Assembly (NCBI RefSeq): GCF_011089875.1
Contig: NZ_JAANAS010000001.1
Location: 62,001-126,000 of the forward strand
Length of the DNA stretch: 64,000 bases
Direction of reading: 5' to 3'
Origin: Psychroflexus maritimus
GTDB lineage: Bacteria > Bacteroidota > Bacteroidia > Flavobacteriales > Flavobacteriaceae
Below the pieces are notes generated by a model that was given only the letters and a program-made list of their open reading frames with translations, was not told where the DNA came from and made no database searches. Of this stretch, positions 55,265-64,000 are shown one piece after another (position 1 is the stretch's first letter; each line of letters starts with the position of its first letter). The position numbers and the translations under genes were made by a program.

Positions 55265-55972
55265 TTAAGCATTATAATATTTACTTTGCCAAATAGCGCT
55301 ACTAAAATTTTTACCTTTGGCAAAACCGTAGTAAAGAGCAATGGTTCCCATCCATTTAATCATAAACATAAAGAGCATCAGCTTTTCTGTAGTAGAATTT
55401 TCGGAAAGTAAGCCAGAAGGTACTAAAAATGTTACTAAAGCACTTAGCGCAAATAATGTAATCATAAAATTTTCGAAAGTCTTTAATGGCCACATTATAA
55501 TTTTTCTAAGTGAGTGCAAATCATTCCCCCACTGGTGTATAAAGTAATAGTAATCGTTACCTAATGAAGCTAACAGAATCGGGTCATCTGCATTTTCTAA
55601 TTTAAAAAGCTTGGCAGGAGCAATCATTTTAAATTGATTAATTTCAGTAGCATGTTTAGCTTCTAAACTTGCTATTTCTTGATAGGCTTCTTTTGGAATA
55701 TCACCTTTAAAAAGTTTAGCGTCTAGAAAACGTAAACGATAATCTATACAAATCTTTCCTATTTGAGAAATATGATAGATTCTTGAAGCATCAAGTAAAT
55801 CAAAATTAAATTGATTAGGGAGTTGATGTTGAGGATTTACAATACGGTTAGCAATTTTTTGATTGGGAGTTGGCTCCGCAAGTAGTTGGTGTACTTCTTC
55901 CAAAAGTGCTTCTTCGTTGCATCTTCCTCGCTCAACATCTAGCTTTTCTTTGATATTCACATTTTCTAACAT
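55265..55972 (-). CDS. Two-TM membrane protein of unknown function
   Basis: 235 residues from the ATG at 55972; a TTG 18 bases earlier lies inside the -7 box. Residues about 1-150 are soluble and rich in charged and aromatic residues (NFDLLDASRIYHISQIGKIC, then a cluster of Asp/Tyr). Two membrane helices follow (about 165-190 and 205-222), with a WPLKTFENF lead-in, and the chain ends WQSKYYNA. No family is recognised with certainty; it looks like a conserved flavobacterial protein. It lies directly upstream of lysA, separated only by a terminator. Confidence 0.65.
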   Translation of the reverse strand: MLENVNIKEKLDVERGRCNEEALLEEVHQLLAEPTPNQKIANRIVNPQHQLPNQFNFDLLDASRIYHISQIGKICIDYRLRFLDAKLFKGDIPKEAYQEIASLEAKHATEINQFKMIAPAKLFKLENADDPILLASLGNDYYYFIHQWGNDLHSLRKIIMWPLKTFENFMITLFALSALVTFLVPSGLLSENSTTEKLMLFMFMIKWMGTIALYYGFAKGKNFSSAIWQSKYYNA

Positions 55973-55987
55973 AGCAACATTTTTCTT

Positions 55988-55995
55988 CAAATTTA
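55988..55995 (-). promoter_or_regulatory. -7 promoter box (TAAATTTG) upstream of the two-TM gene
   Basis: Exact TAnnTTTG on the minus strand, 15 bases before the ATG at 55972. Its TTG is in frame with the gene and creates a false upstream start. Confidence 0.55.
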
Positions 55996-56174
55996 CAATA
56001 TGCTATACTTAGGTTCAAAATGAAAATTAAATTTTAACTTGATATAAATATAAATTCAAGCAGAAAACAGCAAAAAGAAACTTTTTATAAGCTTTACCTG
56101 CTACTGAAAAATAAAGTAAAAAAATGACAACAATCAATACAAACAAAATTTATTTAAATTAAGTCTTAATAAAC

Positions 56175-56205
56175 TTGGTTAAGATATAGCTAGCAAATAC
56201 ATTTG
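56175..56205 (+). promoter_or_regulatory. Promoter of the TonB-dependent receptor (TTG-N20-TACATTTG)
   Basis: TTG (56175-56177), 20 bases, TACATTTG (56198-56205). This is a good Bacteroidota promoter, 25 bases before the ATG at 56231. No iron-box-like palindrome is seen. Confidence 0.65.
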
Positions 56206-56230
56206 CAAAAATTTTCAATACATTTAAATA

Positions 56231-58513
56231 ATGCTGAACACAAGTATAAAAATAGCTTGTTTTTTTATAGCTTTAATTGCTTTTATTCGAGTAAATGCGC
56301 AGGAAAAAGACTCGCCTAAAAAACAAACTGCTGATGATTTGTTAAATGAATGGGCTACTGATAGTATTGAAGATTTAGAAGAGGTTATCATCTCTGCCAA
56401 TAAGATGTTGGGTAGTAAATTTGAGGCTAGGAATAGAACGGGTTCAGCCTATTATATTTCTACAGAGGATTTAAAAAAACACAATTATTTTAATATAGAT
56501 CGAATTTTAGGAGAGGTTCCAGGAGTAAATTTATATGAAGAAGATGGTTTTGGCTTACGACCAAACATTAGTATCCGAGGAACCAATCCAGAACGATCTA
56601 GAAGCATTACCTTAATGGAAGATGGAGTTTTAATTGCTCCTGCTCCTTATGCCGCTCCCCCAGCCTATTACTTCCCTAATGTGGCTAGAATGCAATCGGT
56701 TGAAATTCTTAAGGGAAGTAGCCAAATACAATATGGACCGTTTACTACAGGTGGAGCAATCAATTTTGTTTCTACCGATATTCCTGACGATTTCAAAGCC
56801 GAATTATCAGCTACTTATGGGTCATTTGGAACGGCAAATTCACTGGCTAGATTTGGAGATTCAAGTGAACAATTTGGTTATGTAGTTGAGTATTTAAACA
56901 CTCGTTCAACAGGTTTTAAAAAATTGGATGGTCCTGGAAGGACAGGTTTTAACAGAGATGATTTTATGGCCAAGTTTAGCGTTAATTCTAAAGCTGAGGC
57001 TAAGTTTCAACAATCCTTACAACTCAAATTTCAATATGCTAGAGAAAAAAGCGATGAAACTTATTTAGGTTTAACCAGAGAAGATTTCGATAAAACCCCA
57101 TTCAGAAGATATGCTGCTTCTCAAAAAGATTTTATGCAAACCAAAAACAGGCATATTAGCTTAACCCATAACTTTCAATTTAATCCAGAAACACAAATTA
57201 CAACTACCGCATACAATACTGATTTTTCAAGAAACTGGTTCAAACTAGATCGCGTTACCAATATTGATGGAAATGATGTAGGAATTTCACAAATCCTAGA
57301 CAACCCAAGTATGTATCCAGAACTAATGTCGTGGATTACTGGAGCAGCAAATTCTCCTGATGATGCCCTGAGAAATAAAAATAATAATCGTGTGTATTAT
57401 TCAAGAGGTATTCAAACTAAGTTTGATCATCATTTTTATACAGGAGATATTTTTCACGATATAGAAGTTGGCTTTCGGTATCACAGAGATGAAGCTGACC
57501 GTTTTCAGTGGTATGAAAACTTTAGAATGTTAGATGGGCGTATGAGCTTGACATCTGCTGAAGCAAAAGGAAGCGAAAGCAACCGTGTAGATGCAGCAGA
57601 AGCTATTTCGGCTCACATGCTTTACAAAATTAAATTCAACAACTTAAGCATTACCCCGGGTTTACGCTACGAGAATGTTGTAATGTCTAGAAAAAATTGG
57701 GGTACAGTTGATTTAGAAAGAACAGGTTTTGATTTATCTGAAAGAGAAAACAACCTAAGTGAATTAATTCCTGGAATTGGAGCTAATTATAAACTAAATA
57801 ATCAATTTTCATTTTTTGGTGGTGCCCATAAAGGATTTGCTCCTCCAAGCTCTCAAAATGGACAAGACCCGGAAGAAAGTATTAATCTTGAATTAGGTTC
57901 GCGCTTTGATTTTTGGGGAATTCAAGGTGAATTAGTTGGTTTTTTTAATGATTATTCAACCATGCTGGGAAGTAATGCCGCCGCCGGCGGAGGGCCTTTT
58001 GGCGATGACCTAGACGTATTCAATGCTGGGGCTGCTTTAATTAAGGGAATTGAATTTCAGGTAAGTTATAATTTGTTAGAAAAAAATGAGAAAGTAAGCC
58101 TGCCAATTCATTTTAGTTATACCTATACAGATGCTAGGTTTAACTCAGATTTTGAAGCACCAAGAAGCATCTGGGGAAATGTTGAAAGTGGTGATTTTAT
58201 GCCTTATATTGCAGAACATCAATGGAATACGAGCATTGGACTTGAATATGGAAAATTCAGCGCAAACATAAACGCAAGGTATAGAGGAGAATTAAGAAGC
58301 ATGCCAGGTCAAGGTGTAATTCCTACTGAAGAAAGTATAGAGAGTATGTTTTTAATTGATGCCACAGCCAATTACCAAGTCACTCCAAAGCTAAGTTTGA
58401 TGGTAAATGCCATCAACTTACTTGACAATGAATATCCAGTAGCTAGGGTACCAGCTGGATTAAGACCAGGACATCCCTTTGGAATTTACGGTGGTTTTAG
58501 ACTTGTATTATAA
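56231..58513 (+). CDS. TonB-dependent outer membrane receptor (FecA-like)
   Basis: 760 residues with a signal peptide (1-23, VNAQ). The plug domain (about 50-190) includes NIDRILGEVPGVNLYEEDGF, LRPNISIRGTNPERSRS, and FTTGGAINFVS. The barrel follows and ends with INLLDNEYPVARVPAGLRPG and FGIYGGFRLVL. This set is typical of Fe(III)-dicitrate-type receptors, but the ligand is not assured and no fecI/fecR pair is near. It has its own promoter and is monocistronic. Confidence 0.9.
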   Translation: MLNTSIKIACFFIALIAFIRVNAQEKDSPKKQTADDLLNEWATDSIEDLEEVIISANKMLGSKFEARNRTGSAYYISTEDLKKHNYFNIDRILGEVPGVNLYEEDGFGLRPNISIRGTNPERSRSITLMEDGVLIAPAPYAAPPAYYFPNVARMQSVEILKGSSQIQYGPFTTGGAINFVSTDIPDDFKAELSATYGSFGTANSLARFGDSSEQFGYVVEYLNTRSTGFKKLDGPGRTGFNRDDFMAKFSVNSKAEAKFQQSLQLKFQYAREKSDETYLGLTREDFDKTPFRRYAASQKDFMQTKNRHISLTHNFQFNPETQITTTAYNTDFSRNWFKLDRVTNIDGNDVGISQILDNPSMYPELMSWITGAANSPDDALRNKNNNRVYYSRGIQTKFDHHFYTGDIFHDIEVGFRYHRDEADRFQWYENFRMLDGRMSLTSAEAKGSESNRVDAAEAISAHMLYKIKFNNLSITPGLRYENVVMSRKNWGTVDLERTGFDLSERENNLSELIPGIGANYKLNNQFSFFGGAHKGFAPPSSQNGQDPEESINLELGSRFDFWGIQGELVGFFNDYSTMLGSNAAAGGGPFGDDLDVFNAGAALIKGIEFQVSYNLLEKNEKVSLPIHFSYTYTDARFNSDFEAPRSIWGNVESGDFMPYIAEHQWNTSIGLEYGKFSANINARYRGELRSMPGQGVIPTEESIESMFLIDATANYQVTPKLSLMVNAINLLDNEYPVARVPAGLRPGHPFGIYGGFRLVL

Positions 58514-58577
58514 CCATAAAAGATATTCAATAAAGCGCATCTAAAGACTCTTTAGAGCAAACAAACCTCAAATTAAT

Positions 58578-59537
58578 CTATGAATTAAATTTATTAACCA
58601 CAAGAAGCAATAAGAAAACAATATAGGACAGAAAAATCAAAAAACCTTTATACCTGCTTAACACCATAAATTTCGGTAATAAAGCCAAAGGTAAAATTAA
58701 AGCGCTAATGGAAATCATCCAAACCATATCGTTAGTAAGGACTAAGTCAGATTCTAAACGAATAGGCTGAATCATTGCCGTAACTCCTATTACTGAACCA
58801 ATATTAAAGATATTAGAGCCAATTAAATTTCCGAGTGATATTGATTTTTCGCCTTTTAAAGCAGAAATAATTGAAGCCGCTAATTCTGGAACGCTTGTTC
58901 CAACAGCTATCATTGTAACTGCTATGGTTCGTTTACTAATTCCTAAATTTTCTGCTACATTTACGGAGCCATTTACCAAAAATTTTGACCCAAAAAAAAG
59001 AGCACTACCACCAATAAGTAACCAAATTATGATTTTGAAATAACTTGCTTGTTCAAGTTGCTCGTTAACTTCAGAATTTGCAATTGCACTAGTACCTCTA
59101 GATTTTCTTAAAAGGACAAATAAAAAAATTAATAATAATACAATAAGAATAAAACCCTCAAAAAAAGTAATGACAGCATCAGACCATAAAAAATAATACA
59201 TCAAAAAGGAAAGTAACATCATGAAAGGCCAATTCATCCTAAAAAAGTCACGGTCAAATTCCATAGGTAAAATAATGGCGGTAAGCCCTAACACTAAACC
59301 AATGTTTGCAATATTTGAGCCTATAACGTTTCCTGAAGCAATGTCTGGATTTCCACCAAGAGCTGCTTTTATACTTACTAAAAGTTCTGGAGCAGAGGTA
59401 GCAAAAGAGACTACAGTTAAGCCAATAACCATTTTAGATAACTTCAATTTAAAGGAAAGCCCTACTGAAGACTTCACTAAAAATTCACCTCCAATAACAA
59501 GGAGCACAAAACCAATGGCAATTAGTAAATAATCCAC
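58578..59537 (-). CDS. Calcium/sodium antiporter (CaCA family)
   Basis: 319 residues with about 10 membrane helices in two halves. The paired alpha-repeats are SFATSAPELLVSIKAALGGN with GNVIGSNIANIG, and GTSVPELAASIISALKGE with GNLIGSNIFNIG. Asn and Glu residues in these repeats coordinate the ions. It is of the YrbG type and exchanges Na+ (or H+) for Ca2+ across the inner membrane. It stands alone, convergent with the TonB receptor. Confidence 0.92.
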   Translation of the reverse strand: MDYLLIAIGFVLLVIGGEFLVKSSVGLSFKLKLSKMVIGLTVVSFATSAPELLVSIKAALGGNPDIASGNVIGSNIANIGLVLGLTAIILPMEFDRDFFRMNWPFMMLLSFLMYYFLWSDAVITFFEGFILIVLLLIFLFVLLRKSRGTSAIANSEVNEQLEQASYFKIIIWLLIGGSALFFGSKFLVNGSVNVAENLGISKRTIAVTMIAVGTSVPELAASIISALKGEKSISLGNLIGSNIFNIGSVIGVTAMIQPIRLESDLVLTNDMVWMISISALILPLALLPKFMVLSRYKGFLIFLSYIVFLLLLVVNKFNS

Positions 59538-59629
59538 TTCACAAATTTTAGTGCGAATATATTAATAATTGTGATTGCTATGAAATTAGAATAGTATTGA
59601 GTTGAAAAAAATGAACATTTTAAACAATC

Positions 59630-59664
59630 TTGAGCAAAGCAGTATTCTCAAAAATTTTGCTCAA
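59630..59664 (-). terminator. Possible terminator of pyruvate carboxylase
   Basis: TTGAGCAAA (59630-59638) and TTTGCTCAA (59656-59664) are complementary across a 17-base loop, about 70 bases after the pyruvate carboxylase stop on the minus strand. The following sequence (GATTGTTTAAAATG) is a poor tail, so the call is weak. Confidence 0.3.
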
Positions 59665-59735
59665 CTCACTATTTGAAATAGGTTTAAAAAACCGATAATT
59701 ATCTAACTCAGGTTAAGAAGATAAAAACATGGTTA

Positions 59736-62700
59736 TTACTCCAATTCAACCACCAAATCATCTGCATAAACCATTTCACCAGCAGGAATATGAATTTTCT
59801 TTGCCTTGCCAGTTGTATTTGCTGTAATAGTGGTTTCCATTTTCATAGCTTCTATAACAAATAAAGCCTGATTTTTGTTAATTTCTTCCCCTTCCTTAAT
59901 CAATATTTCAGTTAGTGAACCTTGCATTGGAGCACCAATTTGTAAAGGATTTTCTTTATCTATTTTTTGATGCTTTACTTGATCTACTTCTACACTTTCA
60001 TCTCGAACTAAAACCGTTCGAGTCTGACCATTAACTTTAAAGAAGATAGTTTTCATTCCTTCTTCGTTAGTTTCGCCAAAAGAAATCAAGGTTATTAAAA
60101 GTGTTTTTCCTCGATCTAGTTCTACCACAATTTCTTCGCCAGGCTCAATTCCATAGAAGAAGTTCTTAGTAGGAATTTCGGCCACATTACCAAACTCTAA
60201 ATGATGCTGATAAGCCTCTTCAAATACCTTAGGATATAGCTTGTAGGAAAGAAAATCGGTCATTTCTAATTCGCGGTCAAAACCATCTTTAAATTTTTTC
60301 TGAAATTCCTTTATTTCCTTTTCAAAATTAACAGGTTCTAAATGAGCATTAGGCCGGTCTGTGTAAGGTTTTTCATCCCGTAAAATTAGCTTCTGAATTT
60401 TCTTTGGAAATCCACCCACAGGCTGTCCTAAATCGCCTTTAAATAAATTAATTACCGAAGCAGGAAAACTCAAGGTCTCCCCTTTCTCTAAAACATCTTC
60501 AATACTTAAATTGTTACTCACTAAATATTGCGCCATGTCTCCTACTACTTTAGAGCTTGGGGTTACTTTAATGATGTCGCCAAACAACTGATTAACTTGC
60601 GCATACATATCAGTGATTTCATGAAAACGATTGGCTAATCCTAAAGATTCTGCTTGTGGTTTTAAATTAGAATATTGTCCACCCGGAATTTCGTGTTTAT
60701 ACACTTCGCCAGAACCTGATTTTAATCCTGATTCAAATGGATAATAGTAAGTTCTTACTTGCTCCCAATAAATGGAATAATCATTTAATCGCTCTAAATT
60801 AAGCTTGTTTTCTCTTGGGTGATACTTCATTACTTCAGCAAATGCATTAAAATTAGGTTGTGAAGTTAGCCCTGACAAACCACCTAAGGCCACATCTATT
60901 ACATCAACCCCAGCATCTACAGCTTCTAAATAGGTAGAAGATTGCATTGAAGAAGTATCGTGCGTGTGTAAATGTATGGGTAAATTAACCTCTGCTTTTA
61001 AAGCCGTAATTAATTCTTTAGCCGCCTTCGGTTTCAGCAAACCTGCCATGTCTTTTATAGCTAAAATATGGGCTCCGGCATTTTCTAAATCTTTAGCTAA
61101 TTGTAGGTAGTAGTTCAAATTATACTTACTTCGCTTAGGGTCTAAAATATCACCGGTGTAACACATGGAAGCCTCAGCAATTCCTTGGGTGTTTTTTCTT
61201 ACATGTTCTATACAGGGTGCAATAGACTTCATCCAATTTTGCGAATCAAAAATTCTGAAGATATCAACTCCATTTTCCCAAGATTCAGCTACAAATTTTT
61301 CAATTAGGTTGTCTGGATAGGCGGTATAACCCACCGCATTTGAACCACGAAGTAGCATTTGTAATAAGATATTAGGAGCGGCTTTTCTTATTCTTCTTAA
61401 GCGTTCCCAAGGATTTTCTCTTAAAAAACGCATACAAACATCAAATGTAGCTCCACCCCATACTTCCAAACTAAATATTTCAGGATGTTGCAAAGCATAG
61501 TTTTCGGTTACTTTCATCATGTCAAAAGTTCGCATTCGCGTTGCTAACAAACTTTGATGAGCATCTCTTAATGTGGTATCGGTATAATGAATTGATTTTT
61601 CTTTTTTTAACCATGCTGAAAACGCTTCAGGCCCCAAATCGTTTAGCAAATCCTTTGTTCCTTTAGCATGTGGCTTTTGAACTTGGCATGATGGAATTTG
61701 CGGTACAATAAAGTTAGGATTATCCTGTTTTTGTTTTACATTTTCATTGCCATTAATGGTAACATGCCCTAGGAAATTAACTAATTTTGTTGCGCGATTT
61801 CTTGGTTCTACAATTTCAAATAAATGAGGATTATTTTTAATGTAGTTTACTGTAACATCACCATTTCTAAAATTTTTATCTTTTAAAATATTATCTAAAA
61901 ACGAAATATTTGTTTTAACACCTCTCACTCTAAATTCAGCTAAAGCTCTTCTCATTTTCTTACAAGCATCTTCAAGACTTCTACCGCTAGCTGAAATTTT
62001 TACCAACATAGAATCAAAGAAGGGTGAAATTTTCACCCCTTGGTATATGCTTCCAGCATCTAATCGAATTCCAAAACCAGAAGCACTTCTGTAAGTGGTA
62101 ATGGTACCATAATCAGGCTGAAAGTTATTTGTAGGGTCTTCGGTAGTAATTCTGCACTGTACAGCAAACCCATTAAGTTGTAACTTTTCCTGACTTTCAA
62201 TAGCTATTTCTGGGCTAGAAAGCTTGTAACCTCCCGCCACATAAAGCTGGGTTTTGATTAAATCTACATTGGTAACTACCTCGGTTACTGTATGTTCAAC
62301 TTGAATTCTTGGATTGACTTCAATAAAATAAATACTTCCGTCATCATCCACTAAAAATTCTACCGTTCCAACATTGTTATAATCAACAGCTTTACAAATT
62401 TTAACTGCATAGGCATAAAGCTTGTGCTTCACTTCGTCATCAAGCCCGAAGGAAGGAGCAAACTCAATTACTTTTTGGTAACGTCTTTGAACAGAGCAGT
62501 CTCTTTCAAAAAGATGAACTACATTACCATGATTATCGGCAACAATCTGAATTTCAATATGTTTTGGGTTTTCAACAAATTTTTCTAAGAAAACGGTTTC
62601 ATCACCAAAAGCATTTTTTGCTTCTCTTCTAGATTCATTAAATGCATTTTCTAATTCATTAATAGAGCGTAATACACGCATTCCTCTTCCCCCGCCTCCA

Positions 62701-63188
62701 GAAGCGGCTTTGAGCATCAAGGGAAAACCAATACGTTCTGCTTCTTCTTTGGCTAAAGCCAATGAGATGAGGTCTTTTTTATTACTTTCAATAATAGGGA
62801 CATTTGCTTCAATAGCCACTTTTTTAGCGGTAATTTTATCTCCCAAGGCTTTGAGCACAGCTACATCCGGGCCTACAAAAATAATTCCATGAGCTTGACA
62901 AGCTTCTGCAAAGTTGGGGTTTTCAGACAAAAAACCATAACCAGGATGAATGGCATCTACCCCATTTTCTTTAGCCACACGTATAATTTCTTCACTATTT
63001 AAATAAGGCTTTAAAGGTTCATCGTCATTACCAATTTGATAGGATTCATCAGCTTTATAACGGTGTAAAGAATACCGGTCTTCAAAAGTGTAAATTCCAA
63101 CGGTCCGGATGCCCATTTCTGTACAAGCTCTAAATATTCTAATAGCAATTTCTCCTCGGTTAGCGACTAATACTTTATTGATGTTCAT
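59736..63188 (-). CDS. pyc: Pyruvate carboxylase
   Basis: 1150 residues from the ATG at 63188 (a TTG 15 bases upstream is less likely). The biotin carboxylase domain (1-450) shows the ATP-grasp glycine loop KAASGGGGRGMRV and EVNPRIQVEHTVTE. The carboxyltransferase domain (about 530-810) has the metal site TLRDAHQSLLATRMRTFDMM and AIKDMAGLL with the carbamylated-Lys motif; then the allosteric/PYC_OADA region, and a biotin carrier domain with biotin on Lys1116 in IEAMKMETT. It makes oxaloacetate from pyruvate and bicarbonate with ATP. It is monocistronic, divergent from gpsA. Confidence 0.97.
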   Translation of the reverse strand: MNINKVLVANRGEIAIRIFRACTEMGIRTVGIYTFEDRYSLHRYKADESYQIGNDDEPLKPYLNSEEIIRVAKENGVDAIHPGYGFLSENPNFAEACQAHGIIFVGPDVAVLKALGDKITAKKVAIEANVPIIESNKKDLISLALAKEEAERIGFPLMLKAASGGGGRGMRVLRSINELENAFNESRREAKNAFGDETVFLEKFVENPKHIEIQIVADNHGNVVHLFERDCSVQRRYQKVIEFAPSFGLDDEVKHKLYAYAVKICKAVDYNNVGTVEFLVDDDGSIYFIEVNPRIQVEHTVTEVVTNVDLIKTQLYVAGGYKLSSPEIAIESQEKLQLNGFAVQCRITTEDPTNNFQPDYGTITTYRSASGFGIRLDAGSIYQGVKISPFFDSMLVKISASGRSLEDACKKMRRALAEFRVRGVKTNISFLDNILKDKNFRNGDVTVNYIKNNPHLFEIVEPRNRATKLVNFLGHVTINGNENVKQKQDNPNFIVPQIPSCQVQKPHAKGTKDLLNDLGPEAFSAWLKKEKSIHYTDTTLRDAHQSLLATRMRTFDMMKVTENYALQHPEIFSLEVWGGATFDVCMRFLRENPWERLRRIRKAAPNILLQMLLRGSNAVGYTAYPDNLIEKFVAESWENGVDIFRIFDSQNWMKSIAPCIEHVRKNTQGIAEASMCYTGDILDPKRSKYNLNYYLQLAKDLENAGAHILAIKDMAGLLKPKAAKELITALKAEVNLPIHLHTHDTSSMQSSTYLEAVDAGVDVIDVALGGLSGLTSQPNFNAFAEVMKYHPRENKLNLERLNDYSIYWEQVRTYYYPFESGLKSGSGEVYKHEIPGGQYSNLKPQAESLGLANRFHEITDMYAQVNQLFGDIIKVTPSSKVVGDMAQYLVSNNLSIEDVLEKGETLSFPASVINLFKGDLGQPVGGFPKKIQKLILRDEKPYTDRPNAHLEPVNFEKEIKEFQKKFKDGFDRELEMTDFLSYKLYPKVFEEAYQHHLEFGNVAEIPTKNFFYGIEPGEEIVVELDRGKTLLITLISFGETNEEGMKTIFFKVNGQTRTVLVRDESVEVDQVKHQKIDKENPLQIGAPMQGSLTEILIKEGEEINKNQALFVIEAMKMETTITANTTGKAKKIHIPAGEMVYADDLVVELE

Positions 63189-63413
63189 AATTATTTTGTT
63201 CAATTTTTAATTACTGAAAGTGTTTAAAAATAGAAAAATAATAGCAAGCCTTAAAACAATTTAAGAACTAAAATACTAGCGAAGCTAACAATTATGAATT
63301 TGATTTTAAAGACTAAGTTTTTGATATAGTTTTATATTCTTTTTAAAAAAACTACGAATACGATTGAGATTTGCTAATTTTACTTATTTTCGAACCCAAA
63401 ATAATTGATTAAC

Positions 63414-64000
63414 ATGAACACCACTCAACCTAACTTTTCGGTTATTGGAGGCGGAAGCTGGGCAACTGCTATTGTAAAAATGCTTTCTGAAAATCTTGAT
63501 CAAATAACTTGGTATATGCGAAATAATGAAGCTATTGACCATATACTGATGCATTCTCATAACCCCAATTACATTAGTTCTGTTGAATTTGATACAGATA
63601 AGTTAATTTTAACTAACGATATTAACAAGGCAGTCTTAAACGCTGATGTACTCATTTTTGCCATTCCATCTGCATTTTTAAACGAAGCCTTAAATCAAAT
63701 AAAAGTAAACTTTAAAGACAAAATTATCTTTAGTGCTATAAAAGGAATTGTTCCTGAGAGTTACTTGATTGTAGGTGAGCATTTTAACGAAAAGTACAAA
63801 ATTTCTTACGATAACATTGGTGTAATCACCGGGCCTTGTCACGCAGAAGAAGTTGCGTTAGAACGTCTCTCCTATCTTACAATTGCCTGTGCTAATGAAG
63901 ATAAAGCTAATTTGGTTGCACAATACATGAGTAGTGACTACATTAAATGTAAAATTACTGAAGATGTAATTGGCACTGAATACGCCGCTGTGTTGAAAAA
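63414..64000 (+). CDS. gpsA: Glycerol-3-phosphate dehydrogenase [NAD(P)+] (N-terminal part, runs off window)
   Basis: The first 195 codons, from the ATG at 63414. The Rossmann motif is FSVIGGGSWATAIVKML (GxGxWATA). The strand VLIFAIPSAF is followed by SAIKGI, and the family signature is VITGPCHAEEVA. The start of the C-terminal catalytic domain (GTEYAAVLK, with the active-site Lys) ends the window. The enzyme reduces dihydroxyacetone phosphate to sn-glycerol-3-phosphate for phospholipids. A TAnnTTTG box was not found in the 225 bases before it. Confidence 0.93.
   Translation, partial: MNTTQPNFSVIGGGSWATAIVKMLSENLDQITWYMRNNEAIDHILMHSHNPNYISSVEFDTDKLILTNDINKAVLNADVLIFAIPSAFLNEALNQIKVNFKDKIIFSAIKGIVPESYLIVGEHFNEKYKISYDNIGVITGPCHAEEVALERLSYLTIACANEDKANLVAQYMSSDYIKCKITEDVIGTEYAAVLK

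Noticed and set aside
58540-58556. Perfect 17-base palindrome TCTAAAGA-C-TCTTTAGA after the TonB receptor
   Set aside because: The one-base spacer leaves a very short stem and there is no T tract; it could be a weak hairpin but cannot be called a terminator.
63189-63203. TTG start for pyruvate carboxylase
   Set aside because: The ATG at 63188 directly precedes the conserved NINKVLVANRGEIA start of the biotin carboxylase domain.

Overview
The window is chromosomal DNA of a member of the Bacteroidota, most likely the class Flavobacteriia. The signs are low G+C content, TAnnTTTG-type -7 promoter boxes, signal-peptide proteins with type IX secretion (T9SS) sorting tails, an outer-membrane TonB receptor complement, and many families typical of flavobacteria (DUF2851, DUF3467, DUF4920, DUF6029, short PspC, MnmD without the MnmC oxidase half). 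It reads as a stable core region. I found no insertion sequence, prophage, CRISPR array or rRNA operon.

Layout. 1-8.3 kb: a partial fabH-like gene, an ABC1-kinase/TetR pair, htpG, an AsmA-family protein, rpsU and a GNAT-like protein. 8.3-11.5 kb: a sigma-54-type response regulator lacking a DNA-binding domain, then grpE-dnaJ. 11.6-25.1 kb (minus strand): the classic bacterial information-processing cluster in the order tRNA-Thr(TGT), Tyr(GTA), Gly(TCC), Thr(GGT), tuf, tRNA-Trp(CCA), secE, nusG, rplK, rplA, rplJ, rplL, rpoB, rpoC, DUF3467. 25.2-36.1 kb (minus): a Xer-type recombinase, an acyl-CoA dehydrogenase whose 3' end is duplicated downstream, a helix-hairpin-helix protein, a sodium/alanine-type symporter with an unusual extracytoplasmic N-terminus, a K+ channel/PspC/DUF2851 operon with 4-base overlaps, an SGNH hydrolase, a TIGR01777 oxidoreductase, mnmD and a DUF4920 lipoprotein. 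36.2-39 kb (plus): ilvE, ffh and a 53-residue membrane protein.

39.2-45.2 kb (minus): an outer-membrane beta-barrel receptor and a giant ResB-CcsA cytochrome c biogenesis fusion. 45.4-48.1 kb (plus): a tightly overlapping operon DUF2520 / KdsC-like phosphatase / UbiA-family prenyltransferase / Maf. 48.2-53.9 kb: a secreted thiol-redox island with DUF6029 barrel and TlpA on minus, and a T9SS-exported thioredoxin-fold protein, a small secreted protein with a worn sorting tail and an Omp28-type lipoprotein on plus. 54-64 kb: lysA, a two-TM unknown protein, a TonB-dependent receptor, a Ca2+/Na+ antiporter, pyruvate carboxylase and the start of gpsA.

The observations most worth a second look are the redox island, the symporter fusion, the UbiA/KdsC-like/DUF2520/Maf operon, an ATTTGnCACA element shared by the htpG and grpE promoters (and lying over the tetR promoter), an intrinsic terminator ending six bases before the lysA start codon, a double hairpin between rplL and rpoB, and the 56-bp duplication at the acyl-CoA dehydrogenase stop codon. 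Several long reading frames begin at a TTG that is really part of a promoter -7 box; those starts are corrected here.
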